DNA of 64,000 nt, from positions 14,620,932 to 14,684,931 of the forward strand of contig NC_092679.1 of the NCBI RefSeq assembly GCF_964355755.1. The letters run 5' to 3'. The notes beneath the pieces are model-generated. The model had not been told where the DNA came from. It searched no databases and was given only the letters and a program-made list of their open reading frames with translations. Shown piece by piece: positions 1-13,400 of this stretch; the stretch's first letter is position 1; every line of letters begins with the position of its first letter. This stretch comes from Antedon mediterranea. Taxonomy: Eukaryota; Echinodermata; Crinoidea; Comatulida; Antedonidae. The position numbers and the translations under genes are program-made.

Positions 1-696
1 CTCTTGAAACTTTTGTTTACACTTCTATAATTTAACTTAGCTTCTATAATTTATTTATTATATATTTTTGATTTTATGTACCTTCACTTTTATATATAAA
101 TCCAAAGGCAAATTACTGAAAAAAATGACAATGCTGTGGGTATCAGTGGCTGGATCTCAATGGAGATACAAAAAAAAAGCGAAAAGCTAAATCAAAACGA
201 TAAAGTAAACAGCCAGAAAAGTTAGCAGAGCTTTCGGACAACACTAGCATTGTTACTATACTTATAGGCCTACGGGGGTCACGACTTAAAGTTCAGTGAA
301 CTTACTGTGATCTCCATCCACCCACATTTAATATATTTATACTCATGTTTGAGTCTATATCTATATAAGTGAGTGGAAAAATAAACGAAACGAAACACTG
401 TTTATTAAAGTTAAATTAACTAAGTAAAGTTGTTAAATTGACAGAGTTAGCACTTATGTTGGAACCCATTTAATTTGGACTATTGATTTAAGGTATTTTG
501 AAAAGTCAACTGATTGAGTAGTGTTATTTGGAAACATAACTGCATGTTGACAAGTTGTACTGGTCATCATAAAATTGAAACTGAACATCACTAGGTTTTA
601 AGATCTTCTGAATAACTGATTTATATCATGAAATTGAAAGCTCCTTATATTATTCAGTTTAAAAATTAAAACATGTAGATGCTAATTGTTTCTTAC
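1..696. other. Intron 3' of the last visible exon, with a dispersed repeat
   Basis: No coding exon or splice pair is visible here. Positions about 100-265 hold a copy of a dispersed repeat (see 10396-10560 and 50796-50955). At 375-395 the motif AATAAACGAAACGAAACAC looks like the tandem 3' tail of a LINE/SINE-type retroposon. Confidence 0.5.
100..265 (+). repeat. Dispersed repeat, copy 1
   Basis: It shares long blocks with 10396-10560: AAATCCAAAGG, ATCAGTGGCTGGATCTCAATG, AAACGATAAAGTAAA and GCAGAGCTTT, in the same order and spacing. A third diverged copy is at 50796-50955. It is an interspersed element of unknown class, non-coding. Confidence 0.75.
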
Positions 697-1495
697 CTGT
701 TATCACTGGTGATGCAAAAGAAGAGTATCCCCTGTACCTGTGTCCATCTTCCACTGGATAGTTCCTGTAGTTGTAACTAGGTTCTGGTGATTGCTGGGAC
801 TCTTGTCTAACTCGTAAGATCTGTTCATCATATGTATGAGATCTTCTATGTGGTGTTTGTGTGCCCTCTACACTTCTTTGATGCCTTTTTCCATTATGAT
901 GATGCTCATGTTCTCTAGATCGCGGATGATGTCTGTCAGAATGACCATGAAGAGAGTTCCTAGATTTTTCATATCGTTTTATCCTTTCTAAAGACTCTTT
1001 ATACCTTGCTTCAACTAACATAGGATCTGCCATCATCTTGATTTTGGCATTATTTAGAGTGTTAGTAGATATGTCAGCTTCACGGTAAGTTGCAGAGGAC
1101 CGTGAAAACTCATAAGAAAATCTTGGAGAAATTTCCTCATCAGTAGAAAAAGAGGAATGGTAGAAATCAAAACGACTCCTATGAGAGATATTTGGGCTAC
1201 CAGACTTTCCATCAGAAACCGGTGATCCACGGTAATTATCAGATCCTATGGACAAACTACTTCTTGTATGTGATCGATCAGTTGATGGTGGTGAGTAGCT
1301 GTATCCAGAAGATGCTATGGAGCTGTGGTCAGGAGAGAATGACTCTCTGCGTACAGCAGTCACATGGTTATTTGGAAGTGGTTGATCATAACCATGCCAC
1401 GTTCTGTTGAGTCGAGTTTGATGGCCATAATCTCTAGACTTATTGCCATATCTTCTGGATTCACCATTTCTATGATTCACTGCCAACTCTACATT
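697..1495 (-). CDS. STARD9: STARD9 exon: Ser/Arg/His-rich tail
   Basis: The 799-nt exon (acceptor TTTCTAATTAG, donor CAG|GTAAGA) is phase 0 to 1 and encodes about 266 residues. It starts [20 protein letters not shown], is rich in Ser, Arg, His and Tyr, and contains a short helix ([20 protein letters not shown]), a His/Arg cluster and an EGTQTPHRR motif. It is predicted disordered and has no catalytic motif. The reading frame leaves the exon open, so further exons, expected to include the START domain, lie below coordinate 1. Confidence 0.88.
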
Positions 1496-4400
1496 CTAAT
1501 TAGAAAAAAAGAAGAGATGATATTTAATATCAACATAGTCACGGCTAGTAAAAATCCAAAGTACTGTATATCTCTTATAGTTTGGTCAATAATATCATAG
1601 TACCCTGAAATTGTGTTACAGGTTTTTATCTTTTTAAATAAACAGTTAATATGATCTTATGTACTAGATATAATAGAAAGTTTAATATTTGTCAGTCTAA
1701 ATGATTTTACCTGTTCTGATGAAGTTCGCCTGTGGCTCCAATCTTTAATCCTCAGAAGTTGTCTCTCCTCCAAAAGGATTCGTTTTCTTTCATCTCTTAT
1801 GCAATCTTCAGCTCTTACTCTTGCTTCTGATGTAAGATTTTCAATGTCCCGTAAATATTTCATTTCATCTTTTAATCTCTGCTTTTCTTTGTTTGTTTGT
1901 TGTTTAAGTTTTTCTTTAGCTTTTGAGATCTCCATTTGAGACTGCTCCCGCGTTCTTTGATACTCAGCTAAAAGCTCATCAATGCCACTATTCTCAGAAG
2001 CAGTCTCTGTCTGACTAGTTGCTTTCACAACATCTTTCCTGAGCTTCTGTAGGTATTCTAATTGGCGTGATGGCTGCCTTAAACTGCCAACTGGTGAGAG
2101 ATCTAGTCCTGAATTGGCACTATTACTTCTTAAATGATTCCTTTCAGGAACAACTATAGAATAGTGTCCATTACTGGTGTGTGGTCTTTGTATATCCTTT
2201 CTATGTTTTTGATTGCTTGAATTGGGAGATTTTTCAAGATAAGTAGGTTTCTTTAAATGCGTCCAGTCATTAACAGAGTTGTCATTTTCTAAGAATCTGA
2301 GCCAAGCATCAGTTTCTCCTATACCATGCATCATCCTAGCTTCCATCAGTTCAACTGAAGTGTCATGTCGATCAAGCAAATTACCAGGGGAAGCTATTCC
2401 TATGTAATAATGGTCACCATCTGTACTATTTAAAGCCTGATCAACCTCTGTGCTTTCATCCTGGAAATCACTAGAAGCATTTTTACATGAAACATTGGTC
2501 TGAGTACTAGAATCAGCAGCATCAGAAACGTGTGAGGATCTATGACCATTTATTATACTTCTATGATGGTTATGACTTACACCATTAGACACTCTATCAG
2601 ATATTGTCCTTGAATGTATTACTTTCTCACAATCTTCCAGCTCACGTATTTGTGTCTTTCTATGATGCACATTTTCAGTAGACTTTGAAAGTTCATCTTG
2701 AATGTCACTTAATATTTCTACATCTGTAACAGGTTCTAGTTGACTTGGTGATTTACATAAAAACTTAGTTGGAAGACCAGCCATTTCCTGAACATTTTCA
2801 ACTGTCAGTGAGGCAGGATGCTTAATTTCAATATTATGCTTAGGAGTTGAAATTTCACTTTCAGATGGTGAAGGTTTTATATGGATAGCTGATCTTCCTG
2901 TAAATGTTAAAACATCTGAGTTTTCTTGTTCAATCATTTCTACAGACTTTACCCCATCAATTTCAAATGGTTCAGTGATAGTATACTTATGAGATAAGTT
3001 AAAAGTTTTATACTTTCCATTCTCCAAGACACTTTCTGTTAACCAATCTGGTCTCACTGGGGAAAGAGGTTTCAGATTAATCCTCATATTCTGAGGATCT
3101 AAACGTTGTCCATCCATCTCATTGTCATCATGTTTCCTAATATCAGATGATTGTAAAGGAAGTGAATTGCTAGACAATTTATAGCTCACAGGAACCTTAA
3201 GAGCATCATCACTTAACTGATCATCTGTAAGTGTTGGTGGATCCCGTTTTCTTTTAGCCAATTCAACTGATATATGATCATTTTCAATCTCATTCATAAG
3301 TGCAACAAGTTCTGGTTCCACAGCTGAGTCTTCCAAGTCAGAGTCTGGGCTTGAAGTCTCCTCAAGAATTCGTTCAACATCTGCATGTGATTTTCTTAAA
3401 GCTCTTAAATCTTCATCACTTTCATCAAGGTCAAAATTGACACCATAGTTTGGTAGATTGACGACAACTTTCTGGTCAACTGGAAATTGTGAGTATGACT
3501 GTTGATGCCGATTGCCATCCTTCAAGTAGAAATGATACCCATGAGTTGGAATGGTCTCTTGCTCATAATCAGATTCTTGGTCAGATTCTTCAATTTCCTG
3601 CATTCTATAATTTTGTTCATATTCAACTATTGGTGATGGCTCCTCAGCTTCAACTGGTGATTGGCTATCTGGTGTTGCATTGTTTTCACTATCATTCTTG
3701 GATGAAACACAGAGCTGTGAAGAAAATGGCTGAATGACATTGTTTTCATCTTTTGGTTCACTTTTGTCAGAAATCTCACTATGTTGTGATGAAGTATAGT
3801 TAGTTGGCAATTTCATAAACCCGTTTTGCATAATAGCATGAGAAATCACTTTACTAGTGTCAATTGTTTCACAAGCTAATTCTTCCTCTTTTATAGGATT
3901 CATATGGCATTTTGTACCTTCATCAGTTTCTTTATTTTCAGATAATGATGCAGCTGTTTCCTCTTCAAAATCCATACTGATATTTCCAGATGGTATGATT
4001 TGTAATTCATTTCTGAAACGTGTTATTTCATGATTGCCAACATCACCTTTATGTCTCGAGGTAACTTCTGCAGTGTCTGGCAGGCTTTCTATGCCTAATA
4101 AAAATTGCTTTTTATCTGACATTGATTTACTTAATTGTTCTTCCTCTTCTTGTTCTTCTTTCAATTGTTGATAAAATGATTTTACTTCAGAAAGAACCAT
4201 GTTCTGTTGTACATATTGCTCACAAAGCATAAGTTTGAACTTTGCAAATTCTAGTGCAGCTGTGTCTGCATCCTTTTCTGAATTATCTAGTAGGATGTCA
4301 TTAGTTTCCTGCAGATCTTCTATTTGGCATTCTGCACTTAATGATTTATCAACTTTCTTTCTTGATTTTCTATTTCCTTTATCACTTTCATCTTTATTAG

Positions 4401-7400
4401 AACATTGACCAATTGAATCTTCTAGTTGTTCACATTGTGATGGGATATCTATATTTGTTTTTGTTGCTGGTGTTAAAACGGACAAATTTCTTTCCAATAG
4501 TTCATTGTCAGTTATTATTAACTCTGGTAATTGTGTATATACAACTTGTTTATCCATTTTATTCAACCTTATAAAGCCCAGTTTAGAAACTTTAGTGTCT
4601 TCACCCTCTTTTGAACCTGTTTGAGGAATTTCAGAATCTGAATCTGTGATTCTTTCTTGTGCATCCATAAAACCAGTTTTTAATTCTTCATCTTCTTCAG
4701 GATTGTCTTCGGCAGAATGATCTAAGCTATCCATACTATCAGTCATATTGCTTTGTCTTAGATCTGATGTAAGCCTTTGAGCCCGGGAGGCAACTTGTTG
4801 AGCTTTCTCCTTCATTTCTTTAATTCTTTCAAGGAACATCAGATCATCATTTTCAAGAGATGCATCCTCTGATTTTATTGGTGAATCCTCAGAATCTCCC
4901 TCTAGTGGCTGATAGTCACTTGTGTTGTCTGATTCACCTCCAATAAATTCTTCCTCTGATTCACTTTCCGTCAAAGACTTTTTAACAGTTTGATCATTGA
5001 TGTCTACATTAACTTCACTTGGAATTGGATCAGTCTGAATTTCTTGATCAATTAAATATGAAATGTCATTATTGGAAAGGTTTCCATTCTGATATGATGT
5101 ACCAACACTTATTAAATCCTTCAAATCATCAACTTGAATCCCAGAATCAGAATATGTTGGTGTTTTTAAATCAATTTCATTTGATGGATTTAGTAATAGT
5201 AAACTCTTCTCCTCATATTGTAACATATTCTGATCATTATCTGTTTGTACACCCATTGATAGTTGGTGAATGCTTAAGCTATGCGGACTCTTTGATTCAT
5301 CTAAAGGTGATGGCCCAGAAATATCTGTTTGACATACAGCACTTTGCTTTAAATCATTGTCAGTTTGTGTTGACATGGCAACAGATTCCTTTAATGGTAG
5401 AATGTCGTTTTCTTTACTTTCTGGCACCTTCTGTTGGATATTGGAGTCAACAGGTTTAAGTGATTGGTGTAAATTATCATTTGATCTATCAATATCTGGA
5501 ACATGGTCTTCATTAGTCAAGACATGAACATCACCAGGTTGATCAATTGTTTCATATATTTCTGTACAATTTTGGAAACTGTTTTCATATTGTGTTTCTG
5601 CATCTTTCATTTGATTTTCTAGCAACATGTTTTCAAGACTCCTTGTATTTGCATATTTTTCTCTTGAATCATTAACAGAATCTGTAGAAGTTGATGTATC
5701 ACAAACTGACTTTGAAGGCTGCTGCTGATACAAGTCATTACATTCTGTGAAAGAACCAATATGTTTTACATCATTGGAATTATCCATTGTTGTCAGTGTT
5801 GCAACTGACACCATCAATGGTAAAACATTTTTAATTCCTTTGTCACAAAGAGAATTCGAAGTTTTATCAATATCAGGAACTGAAATTCCAACTTTATTGT
5901 GAGTTAAGTCAGTTTGTATCTCAACAGAAACTCCTGGATCAGCAACATCCCTAATATCTGTCACAAATTCTGGAGGAGCATCAATTATATCTGTGGATTT
6001 GTCTACAGGTATAAGCTCTGTTTGTGTTCCATAGCTGGCTTTTATACCATAATCTATTTTTGATGGAATATTTTCTGGCAATTGCTTTTCATTGGCAGAT
6101 GTACAAAGTCCTTGGAAGTTAGATTCCTCTTCAGTTTGTGTTCCTATTTCAAATGTTGATACTTTTGTGATTTTACTTGAATTTTCAGAATACACATCAA
6201 CAGTTCCATCAGGAGGGAATCGTGTGCCATCTTTGCTGTCTTCCCAAATATTAAACGCTGGATCAAAGTTCTCAACTATGCCTGGTTGATCTTCTATGAA
6301 GTCTGGTTGTCCGCTATCTATCATGTCAGCTGAATTTATGACATCACCAATATTGTGCTCAACTGGAACAACATGCGACATCACAGGGTTCTGTGCAGTA
6401 TCAATTGTAGAAATTAATGCGAGATTCTGAGGTAAATTATTAGCTTTGACAGTCTCAGCTTGCACAGCAGTTTCTGTAATATCATCAACAAAATCACCTT
6501 TGTACGGGTTATGGTTTTCTTTTAAGACAGCACTAATATTTTTTTCTGGTGGAGTTGGAACCCTACGAGGACTATCCATTCTCTCTGGTGATGATGACTC
6601 GTCAGAAGAATAGATGGTGCTTTTAGTACCAAGCAATAAAGAAATCATCTTTAATTGAGCATTTGCAATGGCATAGTTCTGGCCAATTAATCGAAATTCT
6701 ATACATGGAAGTTCATCAACAGATTCAGACTCATTGCTTGAATTTTGAAGCCCAACCTGCAACAATTTCTTTTGCGGATTTAATACACTTGCATATTCAA
6801 CATCCTCAGATGATTGGCCTGGTTCAAATACATCTTTCACAGGTTCTTTTGACATGGAACTATCATTTTCATTGAGTTGTAAATCATTTTGTGCTGGTGC
6901 ATGTTCTGTATTTTGAAGGTTTAATGAGTCTTTCTTTTGATCATCAGTCGTGGAATTAAATTCTAATTCAGAAAGGGGCTCAATGGCTCCTTCTAATTTA
7001 TTGACAATATCAAAATTGTTCTCGGCATCCAAAATGTGTTTTGGATTATTTTCCAAAGCATGGTGATTGTCTACAACACCAATTACCAGCTGTGCTTTAT
7101 CGCTTTCAGTATCACAGTTTTTTTCAATTTCTGAGTCCACATTATTCTCAATTTCATTCTGTTCAGTTAGCAGTAAAGATGAAGTAACAATATTGGGTTG
7201 TTGATCAATAGCAGACGTTTGTTCAACAGGATCATTTTCAAAACAGTCTTCTTCCGTTGAAGAACTTTCAGTACTGTCGATATCCACACCTTCACTTATG
7301 AGAGATTCACTGGCATCAGTACTGGAACACTCTTTTACATCTATCCTCTTGTCATGTAAGTTGTATGTTTTGTTTTCATCTGGACTATCCTCATCAGCAG

Positions 7401-10400
7401 ATGAAAACGGAGACGTGTCTGTTGTAGTATCTACAGTGTTGTCATTTTCTGATGACTGTACCTCCTCTTTGATATCTGCCAAAGGTCTATTAACTAGAAC
7501 ACCTGCATTAACATAATAATCTGCTCCTTCCATGGAATCTCCAGATGAACTATCAGAGTCGGAGTCCTCTGTATATTGGTCTTCACATGTATCAGCACCC
7601 TGCTTTTCTTGGATCATATTTACTACCAAAGATGGAGAATTTGTAAGTTTATTACATGTTTCTTCATTATCGTTTTTCTCCATGTTCTCATTTAGTTGTT
7701 CAGTGTCATGTGGTGTTTCTTTTGATGTCAAAACTGGTTTATCTTCATTAAGAGGTTGTATATCTTCTGATGACAATACATCTTTTGTCACCAACAGATC
7801 GCAATTAAAAGAGTCTGAAAGATGTCCACCAACACCAGATAGATTAAGAGATCCTTCTAGATCAGAGTGTATGCCAGTGTCCGAATGTTTAACAGATGTA
7901 TCAGATGAAGATTCACTTGAGTTATCTTTTTCACCTTGAATTTCCATTTCTTTTTTAGTTAGTTTATTTAAATTTCGATCAAACCTCTCTTCATTTTCAG
8001 TGTCACTACTTTGACATGGTGACTCAGAACGTCTACATTTCTTCTGTCTCTTTCTTAACTTCTTTGCAGGCTGAGTATTTTCGCTAGTAGATTCATCATC
8101 AGATTCACTTCCGCCACAATGTTCTAATGATGATTTTCTTTTCAGGTCTTCATGAATAACCAGATCCATAGAAATATCTTCAATACCTACAGCATTATCT
8201 TGAATGGCATGATTCACAGAGTCAGGATGAATTAGTGCATTGTCTTGTGGAATGTCTAAAATAGCACCATTGATATCAAAATTGTTTTGGAATTCACATG
8301 GATCAACTGTTTTGATTTCTGGGCTTGTTAGATTAGAAGGAATTATTGTCACAATAGTATTATCCATTGGTAGAATAGTGTCTTCATTGTCTAAACTATC
8401 ACAAGATATGTCTGACTCCATGCCATTAACCATCATATTTTCACCATTTAAATATTTTGATTCATTTCCATCATCATAAGAGAAAGCCTCTGTGTATGTA
8501 TTGGCATCTGGTTCTTCGTACAATTCTTCATCGTTATCTAAAGAATCTGGAAAATCATCAACTACAGAAGATTCTCCCGAAGGAACGTTTTGTTCTTCTT
8601 TAAAATCGTGTTCATCACTTCCATCTGAATATGGTACTTGAAGTCCTTGAAGCGTAACATCTTCCATTGACTTGGAACAACCAATGGCTGGCTGTCTTTC
8701 TGTTTCAATGTAATCAGAACAGTCAACAGGATTAATCCCTTTTGGAATAGATTTTAACAATCGATCTTTCATTGAAACATAAAATGACTCTGAATGCTTC
8801 TTCTTTCTTGGTGTCATATTCAATGGAGTTATTGCTTTTGGTTTTGTAATCTTTGGTTTGACATAATCGACACAGACTTTTTTTGGAGGTGAGACAATAA
8901 TTTGTTTCCGGCGTGTTTTACTTTCGGTTTTGAGTTCATTGTTTTTTGAAGAATCTACAGCGTTGGACGGACTAGTAATTGGGTTTCTTTCAGTGACTAT
9001 ATGTTTATTGCGGTCATCTTTTGAAGATTTAGAAAACTTTCTTGCATCATAAGAGGGTGAAGTTTTAGAGGAATGTTTATTTCTGGGTGTTCTTGGACTA
9101 TTGCTACCAACCTTTGATGATGGAATTGATTTGCTGGTTGTTGATGTATTTTCTGATATTTTTGGTGGACAATTAAATTTTATTGGTGCACTATTAATTT
9201 CCGGAGTTCTTCGCTCAGGACTTAAAGACTGCCTACCTCCTACTGGCGATGGTGTTGTATTACTGGGAGGTAATCCTTTTCTTAGCTGTGACTGATGATA
9301 CTCTTGAGACCTATCAGGTGGCTCTACCCAGTCACGGCCATATAATGGCCGGTCCTTTTTTTTAAGGTATTGAAATTTAGGCGTTTGTGATTTATAAAGT
9401 CTTGAAAATACACTGTCCTGTTTACCAGTTTTTGAATTATTTAAAGATTCATTTGATTTGCTCCGAGACATTGCAAGTTTTTCATTTGGTGTTGTAGACC
9501 TGATATTTTTTTTCTGAACATTTGGAGAAGTTCTCTTAATAGGTGGACTTGGACTCTTCCTATCATGGAGGGAAGATTTTAATCGTGCTGGACTTAATTT
9601 TCTAACATTGTCTTTTTTAACACCTGTAGCTAAATTCAACTTGTGAGAAATTTGTTGATCAGACTTTTTCAAAGTTCTGTTATTCTTTACTGGAGTACTT
9701 TGATTTTTAACTGGCATTCTTGCATTTCTTTCTGTTGTTTTAATGTTCTGTTTTTTATGGTATTTAGAGTTTTGACCAGGCGAACTGGTATGTTTCTCTT
9801 TTATTTTACTGTTTCCAGATGGAAGTGGTTTATTACTGTTGTTACAATTATTAACATTCAGTAAACTTCCACTGTTGCTGTCAGAATCACTTCTACCACC
9901 GATAGGACTGACACGATCCAGATTTGAACAAGAGCTTTCTCCAGAGAATGATCCAATTTCCTCAACTAAACTTTCAAGACTGTTTCTTGAAGAAAACCTC
10001 TGCCATGGAAATGTTATATTTTCAATGTCAGCTAATTTTGTCTCAGCACATGCAATAGCTTGACTTTGTTCATCCTGTTTTCGTTCTAAAGTTCTTTCTT
10101 TCTCATGTAATTGGGCAGCTGCTGCTTTTTGTGACTGCGTATATAAAAGTTCAAGTTGGGCAACTCTCTTTCTATCAACGTCAAGCTCTGTGAGATGTTG
10201 CGACATTTCTGAATCCATTGCAACAACTTTTGGCAACACACACGCATCAATAGCAGATGTCATTGCCTTTTTGGTAAGTTCATCTTTTAAGATTTGCAGT
10301 TCCTCTTTTAATTTTGCTTCTCCTGAAAATATAAACAAAAACCGAAAGTGATTACAATCTAATGACGTCGTATGTAAAACAATGTATTCAGATTAATAAA

Positions 10401-13400
10401 TCCAAAGGAAAATACTGAAAAAATAACAATGCTGCTATGAATATCAGTGGCTGGATCTCAATGAAGATACAAATAAAATGAGCAAAAAAGCTAAATTAAA
10501 ACGATAAAGTAAAACAGCCAGAAAGAAATTGCAGAGCTTTTGGATAACTATTATATTACTATGGACAATAAAATAATATCAGTAACACTTCAGTGCAAGT
10601 TCACAGATTTTACATATTTATATATATTTATAAAAACCAAATAAAACGATTTCCATATTAATAAACTAAATATAAAAAATAGAATCTAAAATATTACCTT
10701 TCGCTTTTTCTTCAAGAAGCATCTCTCTCATTCTTTTGAGATCTTTTTCAGCCTCTTCCTTCGCCTGTGCATGTTCAGATCTTAATCTTTCCAATGTTTT
10801 TTTTTGCTTTTCTATCATTTCTTGATGACTTTGATAAATACGTCTCATCTTTTCTTCTCTTTCTTGGTGTTCTTCTTCAGCCACTCTCTGTTTTTCTTGC
10901 AGTTCTGCTAATTTTTTTCTTTAAATAATAAAAATATACTACATGTTATATATTCAGTTCATGAGCTTGAGCCAGAAGCATCCATCTATAATAAACACTA
11001 ACAAGATGATCTACTTTTTTTTAAACACAAAATACTGTAAATAAAGATAAATAAAATTAAAAGGTATACCTGGTTTCATCAAGCTTTTCAACTTCAATTT
11101 TATGCTGTCGTTCAAGTCCAAGACTAAAGAAAAAATGTATAATTAATATAATAAATGAGCTAAAACCTACATGAATATTCATTACAATCTAATCTAGCGT
11201 TTCAAATTCATTAGCTAACATCAACTAGTCGCGTTTAAATAAACCGAACAAGAAAACATAAGAATGAGTGGGTAGGTATAAGTATATTTTTGTCTTGTAA
11301 AGTTCTTTAAGACCAAGCTTTGTCAGCTAAAAATATATCGATTGTAAAACGCGAGATTACAACACAGGAAAAGCATGCAATTTGGAGAAACAATGAACAT
11401 AAACAACAACTTTATTAAGTACGATTTTATAATTTGTATTTAAACAAAAGAGTCGGTCTGGGTAAAAATAAAAAACAAAGATCAGAATATTTTTATTTGG
11501 ACGTGTATACAGAAGTGATGATGGTTTTCAATGATAAATTTGGGTGGAATTATTTTTCGCATAGAAATGGTCTTTCAGATTTTGTTGGCTAGTTCTCTAT
11601 ATTGGCTTGGGTTAACCACCCATTGAAATTCACACAGTTTGAACAATATGACATGCTTTAAAAAAAGCTTTATGAATAGAAAACTCATTTTCAAACTAAT
11701 TTATTGGATTGTATGGACTTCATAATACTGTAAGAATAAAAGATATTTGGTTTAACTCTGAGGGGCCTCAATTTCCCTCAATTCTAAGCGTCTATTGTAT
11801 CAACAAGTAAACAAGTGAAATTGTGAAAAAAGGTTACTTATTAATAAAAGCATTTACAATAAGTTGATTATACAAGATAAGCAAAATACAAAATGTGATA
11901 AATAAACGCTTGGAAGGCTTACATGTAGAATCAATACATAAGATGGTGCTATTAACAAAATAATGTGATACTGTACATGTTTACTGTATTAGGCCTACAA
12001 ATGTAAATTGTGTTGGTTATATTAATTCACTTATAATAATTTGGTTTGATATGAATAGAACACGCATTTTCAAACTAATTTATTGGATCGTATGGACTTC
12101 ATAATACTGTAAGAATAAAAGATATTTGGTTTAATATAGTTAATTTTTGGTTTAGATATATTTTCATGAAAGTGTAGGAACGTGTAAATGGGAAACATTT
12201 AGCTAAAGCTAAAAAAATGGATTGACTTTTTATTTGTTTTTAATTGTTTATAATATTAAATAAAACAGGTCAAACTTAAGATCCGCACATCGAAAGCTTA
12301 TAGTGAACAACAAAATACTATAAAACTAAGAAATTGCAAATAATATACCATATATTATTATTTATTATATTTGACTGCGACTTAAACCCACAAGTTCCTC
12401 TTTTTGTATTCCTCTTATTGGATTATTTTTTTTTAATGTTTTTATTCGTAAATTTATAGTAGAAAACATTTTCTATAATCTTGCCTTTTTCCTGAAAGAA
12501 ACAATTCTCCATCATAAAAAAAGTCCCCACTTCCCCCGCTCGACCCCTTTTCTAAAGTATGACCAACCAATTAACATAAACGTGTGAATTAAGCAAAATG
12601 GACACAATACACAGCGGACAGAATGCTAGCAATTAACTTACTTCTCATAAACCTCCATATACACATCATCACTGAGGCAAGTATCAAAAATATTAACAAT
12701 ATAATTTAATTTTAATTTAATAATGGAGTAAAGTTATTTTAATCAAGTAAAGTAATTATTAGTGTTACTATAGATCACTGTCACTTTATAGTTGCTTTTT
12801 TATCATAGTTAACATAAACAAAAAAACCAACATTACAGTCGGCTAAACTGGTGAGAACCATGAGAGACCATAGGTTTCCTTTGGTCCATGGTTCGAACCC
12901 ATTGCCGCTCTCTGTGTGTTCCAACTTGCGGGTTGGACAACATTTACATGTATATGGCGCACCATCTTTCGTATGAGACGTTAAGCCCTTGGTTCTGTTA
13001 AAGAACGCAGTACACTTCCAGTGTTTTTCCAGTAATTCACCACCAGAAGGACCTCACAGGAAACAAGTCTACAGACTTAAATATACTAAATATATTAATC
13101 TCAATTAAAGGTTTAGAATTGGCATTTGTAATAATCAAAATATTCTTACCCTGAATTGTACATCATAATTGGAGACAATGCTGAATCAAAATTATTAAAA
13201 GAAGCATCGGCAGATGAGTTATGTTCTTTTTCTTCAATCAAGTTACCATCACGAGTAAAGGAGAATGACATAGACCGCTGCCGTGATTCTTCATTCAACG
13301 CCTATTACATTTATTTAACAAAATAATAAAAATAACATGTTACCTAATGTATGTATGGGTTACCAACTGTAACATGTAATCATTTTATTCCAATGTTTCA

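Noticed and set aside
1711-10322. Plus-strand open frames of 60-146 codons opposite the giant exon
   Set aside because: They are antisense shadows of a long coding exon with no independent signals.
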